Source: an uncultured Brevundimonas sp. (GTDB lineage: Bacteria > Pseudomonadota > Alphaproteobacteria > Caulobacterales > Caulobacteraceae). Taken from it: DNA of 60,568 nucleotides. The stretch covers positions 1 through 60,568 of the forward strand of contig NZ_CALMFB010000074.1 in NCBI RefSeq assembly GCF_937863155.1. The letters run 5' to 3'. Under the pieces are notes generated by a model. The model was given only the letters and a program-made list of their open reading frames with translations, did no database searches and had not been told where the DNA came from. A program made the translations under genes and the position numbers. Position 1 is the first letter of the stretch. Every line of letters begins with the position of its first letter. Shown here in pieces: positions 20,416-29,254 of this stretch.

Positions 20416-22347
20416 ATGAACATCGTCATCCTGCTGGGGGTCATTATCACCCTGGCGACAGGTTTCCCTGTCCTGATGCAGATCCTGAAGAACCATCCCA
20501 AGGGTCTGATCACCTGTTTCTTCGCCGAGATGTGGGAACGGTTCTCGTTCTACGGCATGCGCGGCCTGCTGATCTTCTATCTGACCCAGCATTTCCTGTT
20601 CGACGACGACAAGGCGTCGGGCCAGTACGGCACCTATGGCTCGCTGGTGTATCTGCTGCCGCTGATCGGCGGCATCGTGGCGGACCGCTACATCGGCACG
20701 CGCAAAGCCATCGCCTTCGGCGCCGTCCTGCTGGTGCTGGGCCACGGCCTGATGGCGTTCGAGGGCAATCCGGCGACCCAGACCCTGCGCGTGGGCGATC
20801 AGTCCTACGCCGTGCAGGTGGTGGACCGCGCCGACGCCAAGGTGACCCAGGTGGTCGTCGACGGCGCGGCCTATGACTACGCCACCGACGCCCAGGGCGC
20901 GATCAGCATCGCCGGCCTGCCGGAAGGTTCGCCCCTGGCCACCGCCACCACGGCGGACATCCAGCTGACGACCCAGAAGTCGTCGGGCGAAAACTGGTTC
21001 TATCTGGCGCTGTCGCTGATCATCATGGGCGTGGGCTTCCTGAAGCCGAACATCTCGACCCTGGTGGGCCAGCTGTACAAACAGGGCGATCCGCGCCGGG
21101 ATTCGGGCTTCACCCTTTACTATTACGGCATCAACCTGGGCTCGTTCTGGGCCGCCATCCTGTGCGGCTTCCTGGGCCAGACCTATGGCTGGGGCTGGGG
21201 CTTCGGCCTGGCCGGCGTCGGCATGCTGGCGGGCCTGATCGTCTTCATCATCGGCAAGCCGCTGTTGCAGGGCAAGGGCGAGAGCCCGAACCCCGAGCTG
21301 ATGCGCCGCCCGGTGCTGGGCCCGATCAACCGCGAATGGCTGATCTACATCCTGGCCTTCGTCGGCGTGGGCGGCCTGTGGTTCGTGGTGCCCAATCACG
21401 AACTGGTGGGTCAGGGCCTGCTGCTGTCGACCATCGCCGCCCTGGCCTTCGTCGCCTGGTTCATCATCTTCAAGCTGAAGGGCGACAAGATCGCGCGCGA
21501 GCGGATGATGCTGGCCATGGTGCTGATCTTCGGTTCGGCGGTGTTCTTCACCCTGTTCGAACAGGCCGGGTCTTCGCTGAACCTGTTCGCCGAGCGCAAC
21601 GTGGATCTGGCCGTCACCAGCCAGGCCTACACCCTGTTGGGCATGCCGATCGGTTCGCCGGCCCAGGTGGCCGCCGCCGGTCTGGACACCTCCAACTGGT
21701 GGGGCTGGATCAACACCTCGCTGACCGCCTCGCAGACCCAGTCGTTCAACGCCGGCTTCATCCTGATCTTTGCGCCGGTGTTCGCGGCCCTGTGGGCCTT
21801 CCTGGGCCAGCGCAAGATGGACCCGAACCCGGTGGTCAAATTCGGCCTGGGGATCATGCAGGTCGGCCTGGGCTTCCTGGTCGTGGTGTGGGGCGTCAAC
21901 TCGGGCATGGTGAGCGAGGCGTTCCGCACGCCGATGTTCCTCTTGGCCATGCTGTACCTGCTGCACACGACCGGCGAGCTGTTCCTGTCGCCGGTGGGCC
22001 TGTCGCAGATCACCAAACTGTCGGTCGCCTCGATCGTCAGCTTCATGATGGCGGTGTGGTTCATGGCCTCGGCCATCGCCCACTTCATCGCCGGCGAGAT
22101 CGCCAAACGGGCCGGCGCCGACACCGTGGGCGGCCAGGTGACCAATCCCGAAGCCGCGCTTCAGGGGTCGCTGGATACCTTCAACCTGATCGGCCTGTGG
22201 GGCGTCGGCATCGGCGTGGCCTTCATCCTGATCAGCTTCGTGATCGGCAAGTGGACCCACGGCAGCGACGACCACGGTCCGCTGGTGACCGAGGGCGGCC
22301 ACGAGGACGGCAACGTCGCGCGGCCGAACACCTCGACCGCGGGGTAA
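20416..22347 (+). CDS. POT/PTR family proton-coupled oligopeptide transporter
   Basis: An inner-membrane MFS symporter importing di- and tripeptides with protons. The signature FFAEMWERFSFYGMRGLLIFYL near residues 35-55 contains the ExxER proton-coupling motif. The second PTR signature FTLYYYGINLGSFWA is near residues 233-247. The extra hydrophilic insert between helices 3 and 4 (about 118-185, rich in AQVVVDGAAYDYATD) is a periplasmic domain also seen in related alphaproteobacterial and Bacteroidetes POT proteins. Length 643 exceeds the usual 500 because of this insert and extra helices. A single gene with its own strong terminator. Import of peptides fits the many secreted peptidases around it. 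Confidence 0.93.
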   Translation: MNIVILLGVIITLATGFPVLMQILKNHPKGLITCFFAEMWERFSFYGMRGLLIFYLTQHFLFDDDKASGQYGTYGSLVYLLPLIGGIVADRYIGTRKAIAFGAVLLVLGHGLMAFEGNPATQTLRVGDQSYAVQVVDRADAKVTQVVVDGAAYDYATDAQGAISIAGLPEGSPLATATTADIQLTTQKSSGENWFYLALSLIIMGVGFLKPNISTLVGQLYKQGDPRRDSGFTLYYYGINLGSFWAAILCGFLGQTYGWGWGFGLAGVGMLAGLIVFIIGKPLLQGKGESPNPELMRRPVLGPINREWLIYILAFVGVGGLWFVVPNHELVGQGLLLSTIAALAFVAWFIIFKLKGDKIARERMMLAMVLIFGSAVFFTLFEQAGSSLNLFAERNVDLAVTSQAYTLLGMPIGSPAQVAAAGLDTSNWWGWINTSLTASQTQSFNAGFILIFAPVFAALWAFLGQRKMDPNPVVKFGLGIMQVGLGFLVVVWGVNSGMVSEAFRTPMFLLAMLYLLHTTGELFLSPVGLSQITKLSVASIVSFMMAVWFMASAIAHFIAGEIAKRAGADTVGGQVTNPEAALQGSLDTFNLIGLWGVGIGVAFILISFVIGKWTHGSDDHGPLVTEGGHEDGNVARPNTSTAG

Positions 22348-22384
22348 GACCGAGGACGGGCTGAAAAGCCCGGTTCGCAAGATC

Positions 22385-22416
22385 AAGGGCGGCGTCCGCA
22401 CCGGACGCCGCCCTTT
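22385..22416 (+). terminator. Strong terminator after the peptide transporter
   Basis: Arms AAGGGCGGCGTCCG (22385-22398) and CGGACGCCGCCCTT (22402-22415) pair perfectly over 14 bp with a 3-nt loop, followed by TCCTT. It lies 38 nt after the transporter stop and 40 nt before the convergent receptor gene's end, so it likely serves both. Confidence 0.85.
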
Positions 22417-22455
22417 CCTTATGCGCTGTCGTGGGCGCGCGTCCGGCGCCCTGGC

Positions 22456-24498
22456 TCAGAGCGTCTTGCGCAGTTGCAGCTGGAACCAGGGATAGGCGCT
22501 GGTCTCCTGCCGCTCGTGATAGACCAGCGGCGCGGTGTTGCGCGGCCCCGAATAGACCCAGCGGTCGCGGCCCAGCACCCGCACCGTGGCGTTGCCGACT
22601 TCCAGACGCACGGTCAGGTCGGCGCGCGGCTTCCACTGGCCATGCAGGGTCACGAACGGCGTCTGGTCCGACCGGCGCAGTTCGCGCGTGCGATAGTTGT
22701 AGCCGCCGTCGTCATCGCAGCCGTGATCGACGCCATAGCTCCAGCGCCCGCCCTGAAGGTCGTGGGTGAAGGTGACGCCGCAGCCGAAACCGTCGTTGCC
22801 CGGGAACTCGATCTCCTGGCCCGTCAGGGGATCGGTGACTTGCGACCAGGTCCAGGTGCCGCGCGCCTGAAGCCGGGCGCCGCTCAGGCCCAGCCGGTCC
22901 AGCGGCAGGGTCAGCCGCGCCTGGAACAGGTCTTCAGAGCCGTCGCCGATGTTGCCCACCGCGTCGAACCCGCCCACCAGGGGGATGACGCCGATGAAGT
23001 CGCTGATCCGCGCATGCGAGGCGGTCAGTTGCAGCACGGCCTGGTCCCAGAAACGCCGTTCATAGACCGCTTCGATCGTGTCGATCTTCTCGGGGACCAG
23101 ATCGGGGTTGCCCGCCGTCACCTGGCCCAGATTGACCTCGGACGAGGCGACGAAGTCGCCGAAATCCAGCTGGCCCACCTCGCGTTCATAACGCAGACGC
23201 AGCTGGTGCCCCGCCGCCGGGGTCCAGGTCAGCAGCAGTCGGGGCTTGGGATAGGTGAAGGATTTGGACCGGTCGGTGTCGCCCGACTGGCGGATCTCGG
23301 ACACCTCGACACGCAGGGCGCCTTCCAGCGTCAGGCGCGGATCGGGCCGCCAGGTCGCCTGGCCGAACACTTCGCCCCGCAGCTCCTCGACCTTGACCGC
23401 GGCCGAAGGCAGGGGCACGGCCACGCCGTTCTCGGCATAGGCGGTGGCGCTGTCCAGCAGGTTGTAGGCCAGTTCGCCGCCGCCTTCGAAGGCCCAGCGG
23501 TCGTCGCGGCGGAACCGCACCAGCGTGCGCGCGATGCTTTCGCCCTCGGTCTCGTCGGCGGTGAAGACCGAGGTGAAGCCCGTGCGGTCCAGCACCGAGG
23601 CCCCGTCCTCACGCTCGATGCGTTGCAGGGCGGTCAGCTCCAGCTCGGTGCGCGGGCCCAGCGGCCGGGTCCAGCTGACGCCCAGCTCGCCGCTGACCTC
23701 GTCGGACGCCTCGTTCGTGCGTTCGTTCTGGCCCACACCGGACAGGACGGTCAGACGCCGTCCGTTCTCGCTCTCGCCCCAGGCCGCCAGTCCGTTCAGG
23801 CGCAGCTTGCCGCCCGCGAAGGGGCGCAGCACCGCGCCGGTCACGCTGATGTTGCGAAACAGGTCGTCCAGATCCAGCCGCGCGTCCTGGATCAGGGCGC
23901 CGCTCGCGTCATAACGGCGGCGGAATCCGTCGCCGACCAGATCGACCCTCTGGTCCGAGGTGGCGCTGAAGGCGATCTCTTCCTGATGGTCGCCGGCGCG
24001 GCGTGCATACTGGGCGCGCACCAGCGGGCCGACATAGCCGTCCGGGTAGATATAGGGGCTGAACTCGATCACCCGTTCGGTGGTGACGTCGCGGTGCAGC
24101 ACGACATTGGCCACGACGGCGCGGCCCTGCATGTCCACGCCCGGCGCCCCGCCGCGGATCAGGTCGATGCGCGCCACCGACCGGGCCGAGATGCGCCGCA
24201 GATAGCCGTCCAGCCCCTCGCTCTTGATCGCCGGCCGCGCGCCGTCGACCAGCACATTGCCCCCGGCGCCGGCATAGCCGCGCGTGTCGCTGTCGCCATA
24301 TTCGATGACGAAGCCGGGCAGGCGGGCCAGCATGTCCAGCGCCGTATCGGGCCGGGCGTCGGCGAAGAAGGCGGGCTCATAGGCGATGACGCCCGCGCCC
24401 TCGTTGGCGGGCGCAGACGCACTGGACTGCGCTTGCGCCAGGGCGGGGCAGATCAGGGCGACAGCGGCCGCGCCGCCCAGCAGAAATCCCAGACGCAT
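22456..24498 (-). CDS. TonB-dependent outer-membrane receptor (first of a tandem pair)
   Basis: An outer-membrane active transporter of about 680 residues. I chose the ATG at 24498 (MRLGFLLGG) because GGAGG lies 10 nt upstream; the ATG at 24507 is also possible. A signal peptide ends near ALAQAQ. The plug domain follows: DTALDMLARLPGFVIEYGD, GNVLVDGARPAIKSEGL, ISARSVARIDLIRGGAPGVDMQG. The rest is a beta-barrel ending in the aromatic-rich strand YPWFQLQLRKTL. There is no classical TonB box; GVIAYEP near the mature N terminus may serve. It resembles its downstream neighbour at 24596. Substrate unknown. Confidence 0.9.
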   Translation of the reverse strand: MRLGFLLGGAAAVALICPALAQAQSSASAPANEGAGVIAYEPAFFADARPDTALDMLARLPGFVIEYGDSDTRGYAGAGGNVLVDGARPAIKSEGLDGYLRRISARSVARIDLIRGGAPGVDMQGRAVVANVVLHRDVTTERVIEFSPYIYPDGYVGPLVRAQYARRAGDHQEEIAFSATSDQRVDLVGDGFRRRYDASGALIQDARLDLDDLFRNISVTGAVLRPFAGGKLRLNGLAAWGESENGRRLTVLSGVGQNERTNEASDEVSGELGVSWTRPLGPRTELELTALQRIEREDGASVLDRTGFTSVFTADETEGESIARTLVRFRRDDRWAFEGGGELAYNLLDSATAYAENGVAVPLPSAAVKVEELRGEVFGQATWRPDPRLTLEGALRVEVSEIRQSGDTDRSKSFTYPKPRLLLTWTPAAGHQLRLRYEREVGQLDFGDFVASSEVNLGQVTAGNPDLVPEKIDTIEAVYERRFWDQAVLQLTASHARISDFIGVIPLVGGFDAVGNIGDGSEDLFQARLTLPLDRLGLSGARLQARGTWTWSQVTDPLTGQEIEFPGNDGFGCGVTFTHDLQGGRWSYGVDHGCDDDGGYNYRTRELRRSDQTPFVTLHGQWKPRADLTVRLEVGNATVRVLGRDRWVYSGPRNTAPLVYHERQETSAYPWFQLQLRKTL

Positions 24499-24595
24499 CG
24501 GCGACATCCCTCCGTTCGCCGAAGCCATGCCGAACCCGCGCCGACGACGCCAGTTACAAGGATGCAAGGAACCTTAACCGGCGTCGGCCCGGCCG

Positions 24596-26641
24596 TCAGA
24601 AGGTCTTGCGCAGAGACACGTTCCAGAAGGTGCGCGGATTGACGCTGCGCGTCTCGACATAGGCGACGGGCCGGGTCGTGCGGTTCGCATAGCCGATGCG
24701 CGTGAAGTTGAAGTCGTCCCAGTCGGTCAGCTGGACCCGCACGGTCAGGTCGGGCTTGGGCTTGTATTCGACATAGGCCTGGAAATAGTCGCCGCCCGCG
24801 CGCCAACTGGAGGTGAAGTCGGGGTTGTGCGTGGTCTGGCCCAGGCGGGTCAGGATGGTGGCCCCCCACTGGATGTTCCAGCTGGCGATGTCCTGGGTGA
24901 CGGTGAAGTTCGGCTGGCTTTCGCGCAGTCCCGTGACGCTGCGCTTGAGGCCGGTGGTCGGGTCGGTGACCTCGGTGTCGATCCAGTTGTTGCGGAAGCT
25001 GAACCGTCCGCCGGTGAAACCGATCCGGTCGGCCGGGATCACCAGATTGACCGAGAACTGTTCGTACCAGCCGTCGCCGATGTTTCCGGTAGCCGACAGG
25101 CCGTCCTTCAGCGGGATGACGTCGATATAGTTGCTGACCGTGTCGCGACGATAGCCGACCGAGAAGACACCCTCGCCCCAGAACCGTCGCTCATAGGTGA
25201 TCTCGCCGATCCAGCGGGATTCCGGCTCCAGATCGACATTGCCGCCGTACAGGGTTTCGGAATCCAGATCGGCCGAGGCGGCGAAGTCGCCGAAATCCAA
25301 CTGGCCCACCTCGCGTTCGATGCGCAGCCGGATCTGGTGCGACGGGATCGGCGTCCAGGTGGCCAGCAGGCGCGGCTTGGCGAAGACGAAGCTCTTTTCC
25401 TGGCTGGCGTCGCCGGACTGACGGATGTTCGACGCCTCGATCCGCACCCCGCCTTCCAGCGTCAGATCGGGGTGGATGCGCCAGGTGCCGCGACCGAACA
25501 CCTCGCCGCGCGTCTCCTCGACCTTGACGGTCGCCGAGGGCAAGGGAATGGCGGTTCCATCGACGCTGAACGCCTGGGTCACGTCCAGCAGGTTGTAGGC
25601 GATCTCGCCGCCGGTCTCGAGGGTGACCTTGGGCGAATGCTCCCACCGCGTCAGGGCGCGCAGAATGGTCTCGGATTCCAGGCCCTCGGCGGTGAACACC
25701 TGTTCGGGACTGACCGTCGCGCCGATGAAGCCGTTCGACAGGGAGGTGTTGTCGAAGTCGGCCGCCGTGTGGATGAAACGCGTCTCCAGCGTCACGCCCT
25801 GGGCCATGGGGCGGGTGAAGACCACGCCGACCTCGCCATTGATGTTCTCGTTGTCGTAGGTGCTGTAGCGCAGGATGTCCGGCGCCATCTGTTCGGTGAC
25901 ATTGTGCCAGTCGCCGCGGCCGATGCGGCCGGTCAGGTCCAGCTTGCCGCCCATGAAGGGCGATGAATAGTTGCCGCGCAGGCCGTTGCTGCCGCCGTAG
26001 CCTTCGGTACGCAGCGCCTCGTCACGCAGAACGGCGCCGGCGCCGTCGATGCGCCGCACCCGGCCCACCCCGTTGCCGTCGTCGCTGCTGATGCCGTCGC
26101 TCAGGGTGAAGCCCCAGGTGCGGTCGCCGTCGCGGGCCGAGAACTGGTACGAGCCGCCGAACAGGTCCGGGCCGCCGTTGAACAGGGTGGCGTTCATGCT
26201 GAGCACCGACTGGCGCGTGTTCTCGCGTTTCAGGATCACGTTCACGACCACGGCGTAGCCCTGCATGTCGATGCCCGGAGCGCCGCCGCGGATCAGCTCG
26301 ATCCGTTCGACCTGGCTGGCCAGGGTGCGCGACAGCACCGACGAGCCGGTGTCGTTCTTGGATGCCGGACGGGCGCCGTTGATCAGGATGTTCCCGACCG
26401 CGCCTTCAAAGCCCCGGCTGCCGTCGCCATCCTGGGTCGAGAAGCCCGGCACGCGATTGACCATGTCGTGGGCCGTGTTCGGCCGCTGGTCGGCGAAGAA
26501 GTCGGGCGTGAAGATCAGCACGCCGCGCTGGGCCGCGTCGGCCACCGGCGCGGGGGCGGACTGCTGGGCCATGGCGGGATGGGCGGCGGCGAAGATCAGG
26601 GCCGAAACGGCCCCGGCGGTGGCGAACCGGACGGTGTTCAT
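24596..26641 (-). CDS. TonB-dependent outer-membrane receptor (second of the pair)
   Basis: A 681-residue paralogue of the preceding receptor, same strand, 97 nt upstream of its start codon. It has a signal peptide MNTVRFATAGAVSALIFAAA...AMAQQ, then a short segment RGVLIFTPDFFADQRPNTAHDM and the plug: NRVPGFSTQDGDGSRGFEG, GNILINGARPASKNDTG, VERIELIRGGAPGIDMQGYAVV. The barrel shares EREVGQLDFGDFAASADL with its twin's matching block and closes with FWNVSLRKTF. GGGGAG precedes the ATG at a good distance. The two likely arose by duplication and may take related substrates. A divergent TraB/GumN gene shares the upstream region. Confidence 0.92.
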   Translation of the reverse strand: MNTVRFATAGAVSALIFAAAHPAMAQQSAPAPVADAAQRGVLIFTPDFFADQRPNTAHDMVNRVPGFSTQDGDGSRGFEGAVGNILINGARPASKNDTGSSVLSRTLASQVERIELIRGGAPGIDMQGYAVVVNVILKRENTRQSVLSMNATLFNGGPDLFGGSYQFSARDGDRTWGFTLSDGISSDDGNGVGRVRRIDGAGAVLRDEALRTEGYGGSNGLRGNYSSPFMGGKLDLTGRIGRGDWHNVTEQMAPDILRYSTYDNENINGEVGVVFTRPMAQGVTLETRFIHTAADFDNTSLSNGFIGATVSPEQVFTAEGLESETILRALTRWEHSPKVTLETGGEIAYNLLDVTQAFSVDGTAIPLPSATVKVEETRGEVFGRGTWRIHPDLTLEGGVRIEASNIRQSGDASQEKSFVFAKPRLLATWTPIPSHQIRLRIEREVGQLDFGDFAASADLDSETLYGGNVDLEPESRWIGEITYERRFWGEGVFSVGYRRDTVSNYIDVIPLKDGLSATGNIGDGWYEQFSVNLVIPADRIGFTGGRFSFRNNWIDTEVTDPTTGLKRSVTGLRESQPNFTVTQDIASWNIQWGATILTRLGQTTHNPDFTSSWRAGGDYFQAYVEYKPKPDLTVRVQLTDWDDFNFTRIGYANRTTRPVAYVETRSVNPRTFWNVSLRKTF

Positions 26642-26688
26642 GTGGACTCCCCTTGTGTCGCCAGCAAAGGCGTCGGGGGATGCGAAGT

Positions 26689-26699
26689 CTTGTTACAAG
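26689..26699. promoter_or_regulatory. Small dyad in the receptor/TraB-GumN divergent promoter
   Basis: CTTGTTACAAG is a perfect 11-bp dyad (arms CTTGT and ACAAG) 48 nt upstream of the receptor start and 102 nt upstream of the divergent gene. It could bind a regulator acting on both. A related GTTACAAG is at 24553-24560 upstream of the other receptor. Confidence 0.35.
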
Positions 26700-26800
26700 T
26701 CGGTTAGGTCGATTAAATTTCAGACACAGACTGTGCAAACTGTAATGCTTCGGCTGCGGCAGACCAGATTTCGCCACAGTTCAATAGGTGATTGCCGATC

Positions 26801-27772
26801 ATGACGATGATGAAGACTGTACTGGCCGGCGTGCTGCTTGTTGTAACGGTTGCGGCCATCCCCGCGCGCGCGCAGACGCTCGCGGAGGATCCGGCGCCGG
26901 CGGCCTCGGTCGAGGATGTGATCGTCACGGCCCGGCGCTCGGGCGCGCCGATGTGGGAGATCACGCGCGGCGATGCGACCCTGCTGCTGGTCGGCGAACT
27001 GATGGGGGCGCCGGACGATCTGGACTGGCGGCCCGATGCGCTGGAGGCCGCCACGATGCAGGCGCAGCGGGTGATGACGGCCCCGGTCGGGCGGGTGTCG
27101 GGCGGCGACATCCTGCGGCTGATCTGGCGCATCCGCACCATTGGATCGCTGCCCGAAGGCGTCGGCCACGCCGACTATCTGGGCGCCGAAGACTTCGCCC
27201 GGCTGGAGGCGGTGATGGCGTCCGAACGCAGCCAGACCTGGCGCCGCGCCAGCCCGGTGATGCTGAGCTTCGACCTGCTGAAGGATCGGGCAGGCTATCG
27301 GCGCGGCGACCGGCTGGCGGGCGATGCGGTGCGGCGGGCGGCGCGCAAGGCCCGCATCCCGTCGCAATCCATCGGCTTCGTGCGCGGGGACGAAATCATC
27401 GAATCCCTGATCGCCCAGCCGCCGGCCGCCTATGCCCCTTGCGTTCGGGCCGCCATCGCGGCGGCCGAGGTGGGGCCAGAGGGCTTCCGCGCGCGGGCCG
27501 AGGCGTGGCGCCGCTGGCGCGTGGCCGAGGTGACGGCGTCGCCTCTGGACCGGGCGCTGTTCCAATGCTGGCCCTATGGCGATCCGGCGATCGGGCCGCA
27601 GCTGAACGGCCTGTGGGTCGAGGCGATCGACGGCGCCCTGAACGAGACGGGCGTGACCCTGGCGGTGGCGCCGCTGCGGCTGCTGGCGGAACCGGGCGGG
27701 GTGCTCGACCGGCTGGAGGCCGCCGGCTTCCAGATCGACGGCCCCGAATGGAAGGCCGCACCGGAAAACTAA
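26801..27772 (+). CDS. TraB/GumN family secreted protein with TonB-box-like N terminus
   Basis: A 323-residue protein of the TraB/GumN superfamily (distantly related to Tiki proteases and EreA). The ATG at 26801 is chosen over TTG 26792; AGGTGA lies about 10 nt upstream. A signal peptide (MKTVLAGVLLVVTVAAIPARAQT) directs export. Next comes VEDVIVTARRSGAPMWEI, which contains the VIVTARR string that usually marks the TonB box/plug start of TonB receptors. The TraB/GumN core follows: GDATLLLVGELMGAPDDLDW at the start, a helical middle, and CGLW/ALNETGVTLAVAPLRLLAEPGGVLDRLEAAGF at the end. The usual GTxH is replaced by GELM, so the active site may be altered. Divergent from a TonB receptor. Confidence 0.85.
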   Translation: MTMMKTVLAGVLLVVTVAAIPARAQTLAEDPAPAASVEDVIVTARRSGAPMWEITRGDATLLLVGELMGAPDDLDWRPDALEAATMQAQRVMTAPVGRVSGGDILRLIWRIRTIGSLPEGVGHADYLGAEDFARLEAVMASERSQTWRRASPVMLSFDLLKDRAGYRRGDRLAGDAVRRAARKARIPSQSIGFVRGDEIIESLIAQPPAAYAPCVRAAIAAAEVGPEGFRARAEAWRRWRVAEVTASPLDRALFQCWPYGDPAIGPQLNGLWVEAIDGALNETGVTLAVAPLRLLAEPGGVLDRLEAAGFQIDGPEWKAAPEN

Positions 27773-27779
27773 GGCGAGG

Positions 27780-29210
27780 TCAGACCGCCGTGCCGCCCAC
27801 GGTCAGGCCGCCGATCTTCAGCGACGGCTGGCCGATGCCGACCGGCACGCCCTGGCCCGCCTTGCCGCACACGCCGACGCCGGGATCGAAGGCGAAGTCG
27901 TCGCCGATCATGCTGATGTTGGTCAGGGCCGTGGCCCCGTCGCCGATCAGGGTGGCGCCGCGCACCGGGGCGGTGATCCGGCCGTCCTCGATCAGATAGG
28001 CCTCGGTGCACTGGAAGACGAACTTCCCATTGGTGATGTCCACCTGGCCGCCGCCGAAATTGGCGGCGTAGAGGCCGCGCTTGGTGCTGGCGATCATGTC
28101 AGCCTGGCTGTCGCGGCCGCCCTCCATGAAGGTGTTGGTCATGCGTGGCATGGGCATGTGGGCGAACGACTGGCGCCGCCCGTTGCCGGTGGCCGCGGCG
28201 CCCAGTTGCCGCGCGCTCAGCCGGTCGTGCATCAGCCCGACCATGATGCCGTCCTCGATCAGCACGGTGCGGCCGGTGGGCGTGCCCTCGTCGTCGATGG
28301 TCAGCGAGCCGCGACGCCCGGCGATGGAGCCGTCATCGACCACGGTGACGCCCGGCGCGGCCACCCGCTGGCCCATCCGTCCGCTGAAGACCGAGCTGCC
28401 CTTGCGGTGGAAGTCGCCCTCGAAGCCGTGGCCGACCGCTTCATGCAGCAGCACGCCGGGCCAGCCGGCGCCCAGGACCACGTCCATCTCACCGGCCGGA
28501 CAGTCGACGGCGTCCAGATTGATCAGCGCCTGGCGCAGCGCCTCGTCGATCTGGCCCTGCCAGCGGTCGGGCGCGATCCAGGTCTCGAAGCCCGCGCGGC
28601 CCCCGGCCCCGGCCGAGGCCGATTCGCGCCGGCCGTCCTTTTCCACCGTGACCGAGACGTTCAGACGCACCAGGGGGCGCACGTCCTGCACCCGCCGTCC
28701 ATCGGCGCGCAGGATCTCGATGGCCCGTCGTTCGCCCACCAGAGAGGCCGAGACCTGGACCACGCGCGGATCGCGGGCGCGCGCCCAGGCGTCCATTTCG
28801 GACAGCAGGGCGATCTTGTCGGCGAAGGCGGGCGCCGCCAGGGGATCGACCGGCTCGTACAGTTTCTGATTGGTCGCGTGGGGCGCCTCGGCGGTCACGC
28901 CCGCATGGCCGGCCTTGGCCAGGGCGGCGGCGTCGGCGGCGCGCTGCATGGCCGCGACCGAAATCTCATTGGCGTGGGCGTAGCCGGCGGTCTCGCCCGC
29001 CACCACGCGCAGGCCGAACCCCTCGACCGCATCATAGGCGGCGCTCTTCAGCCGGCCGTCGTCGAAGACCAGGCTCTCGCTCTCGGTCTTCTCCAGAAAC
29101 AGTTCGCCGTCGTCGGCGCCGGCCAGGGCGGCCTGAAGCACGTCCAGGGCCTGGTCGGGGTCGACGCCAGACGTTTCGAGGATAGGGGGCGGGGTGACGG
29201 AGACGGTCAT
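27780..29210 (-). CDS. tldD: Metalloprotease TldD
   Basis: TldD forms the zinc protease heterodimer TldD/TldE that degrades unfolded peptides and matures microcin/CcdA-type peptides in the cytoplasm. The protein is 476 residues, as expected. The metal motif is LLHEAVGHGFEGD (HExxxH, His-Glu near residue 255), followed by KGSSVFSGRMGQRVAAPGVTVVDD, the YRxxGGGQ-like NFGGGQVDITNGKFVFQCTEAYLIEDG, and GDGATALTNISMIGDDFAFDPGVGVCGK with the third zinc ligand Cys. tldE/pmbA is not in this window. The gene lies 44 nt downstream of the PadR/DUF1700/GIN set on the same strand and could be read with it. Confidence 0.95.
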   Translation of the reverse strand: MTVSVTPPPILETSGVDPDQALDVLQAALAGADDGELFLEKTESESLVFDDGRLKSAAYDAVEGFGLRVVAGETAGYAHANEISVAAMQRAADAAALAKAGHAGVTAEAPHATNQKLYEPVDPLAAPAFADKIALLSEMDAWARARDPRVVQVSASLVGERRAIEILRADGRRVQDVRPLVRLNVSVTVEKDGRRESASAGAGGRAGFETWIAPDRWQGQIDEALRQALINLDAVDCPAGEMDVVLGAGWPGVLLHEAVGHGFEGDFHRKGSSVFSGRMGQRVAAPGVTVVDDGSIAGRRGSLTIDDEGTPTGRTVLIEDGIMVGLMHDRLSARQLGAAATGNGRRQSFAHMPMPRMTNTFMEGGRDSQADMIASTKRGLYAANFGGGQVDITNGKFVFQCTEAYLIEDGRITAPVRGATLIGDGATALTNISMIGDDFAFDPGVGVCGKAGQGVPVGIGQPSLKIGGLTVGGTAV

Positions 29211-29254
29211 ACGCCCTCAGATAGGGGCTGACGGCCGCCGCGTCACCCGCCGTG

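Noticed and set aside
20374-22401. 675-codon open frame on the minus strand
   Set aside because: Antisense to the POT transporter, which has clear PTR signatures.
22456-27772. TraB/GumN gene as a plasmid-transfer TraB protein
   Set aside because: It has a signal peptide and the GumN-type core rather than the conjugative TraB fold, and no transfer genes surround it.
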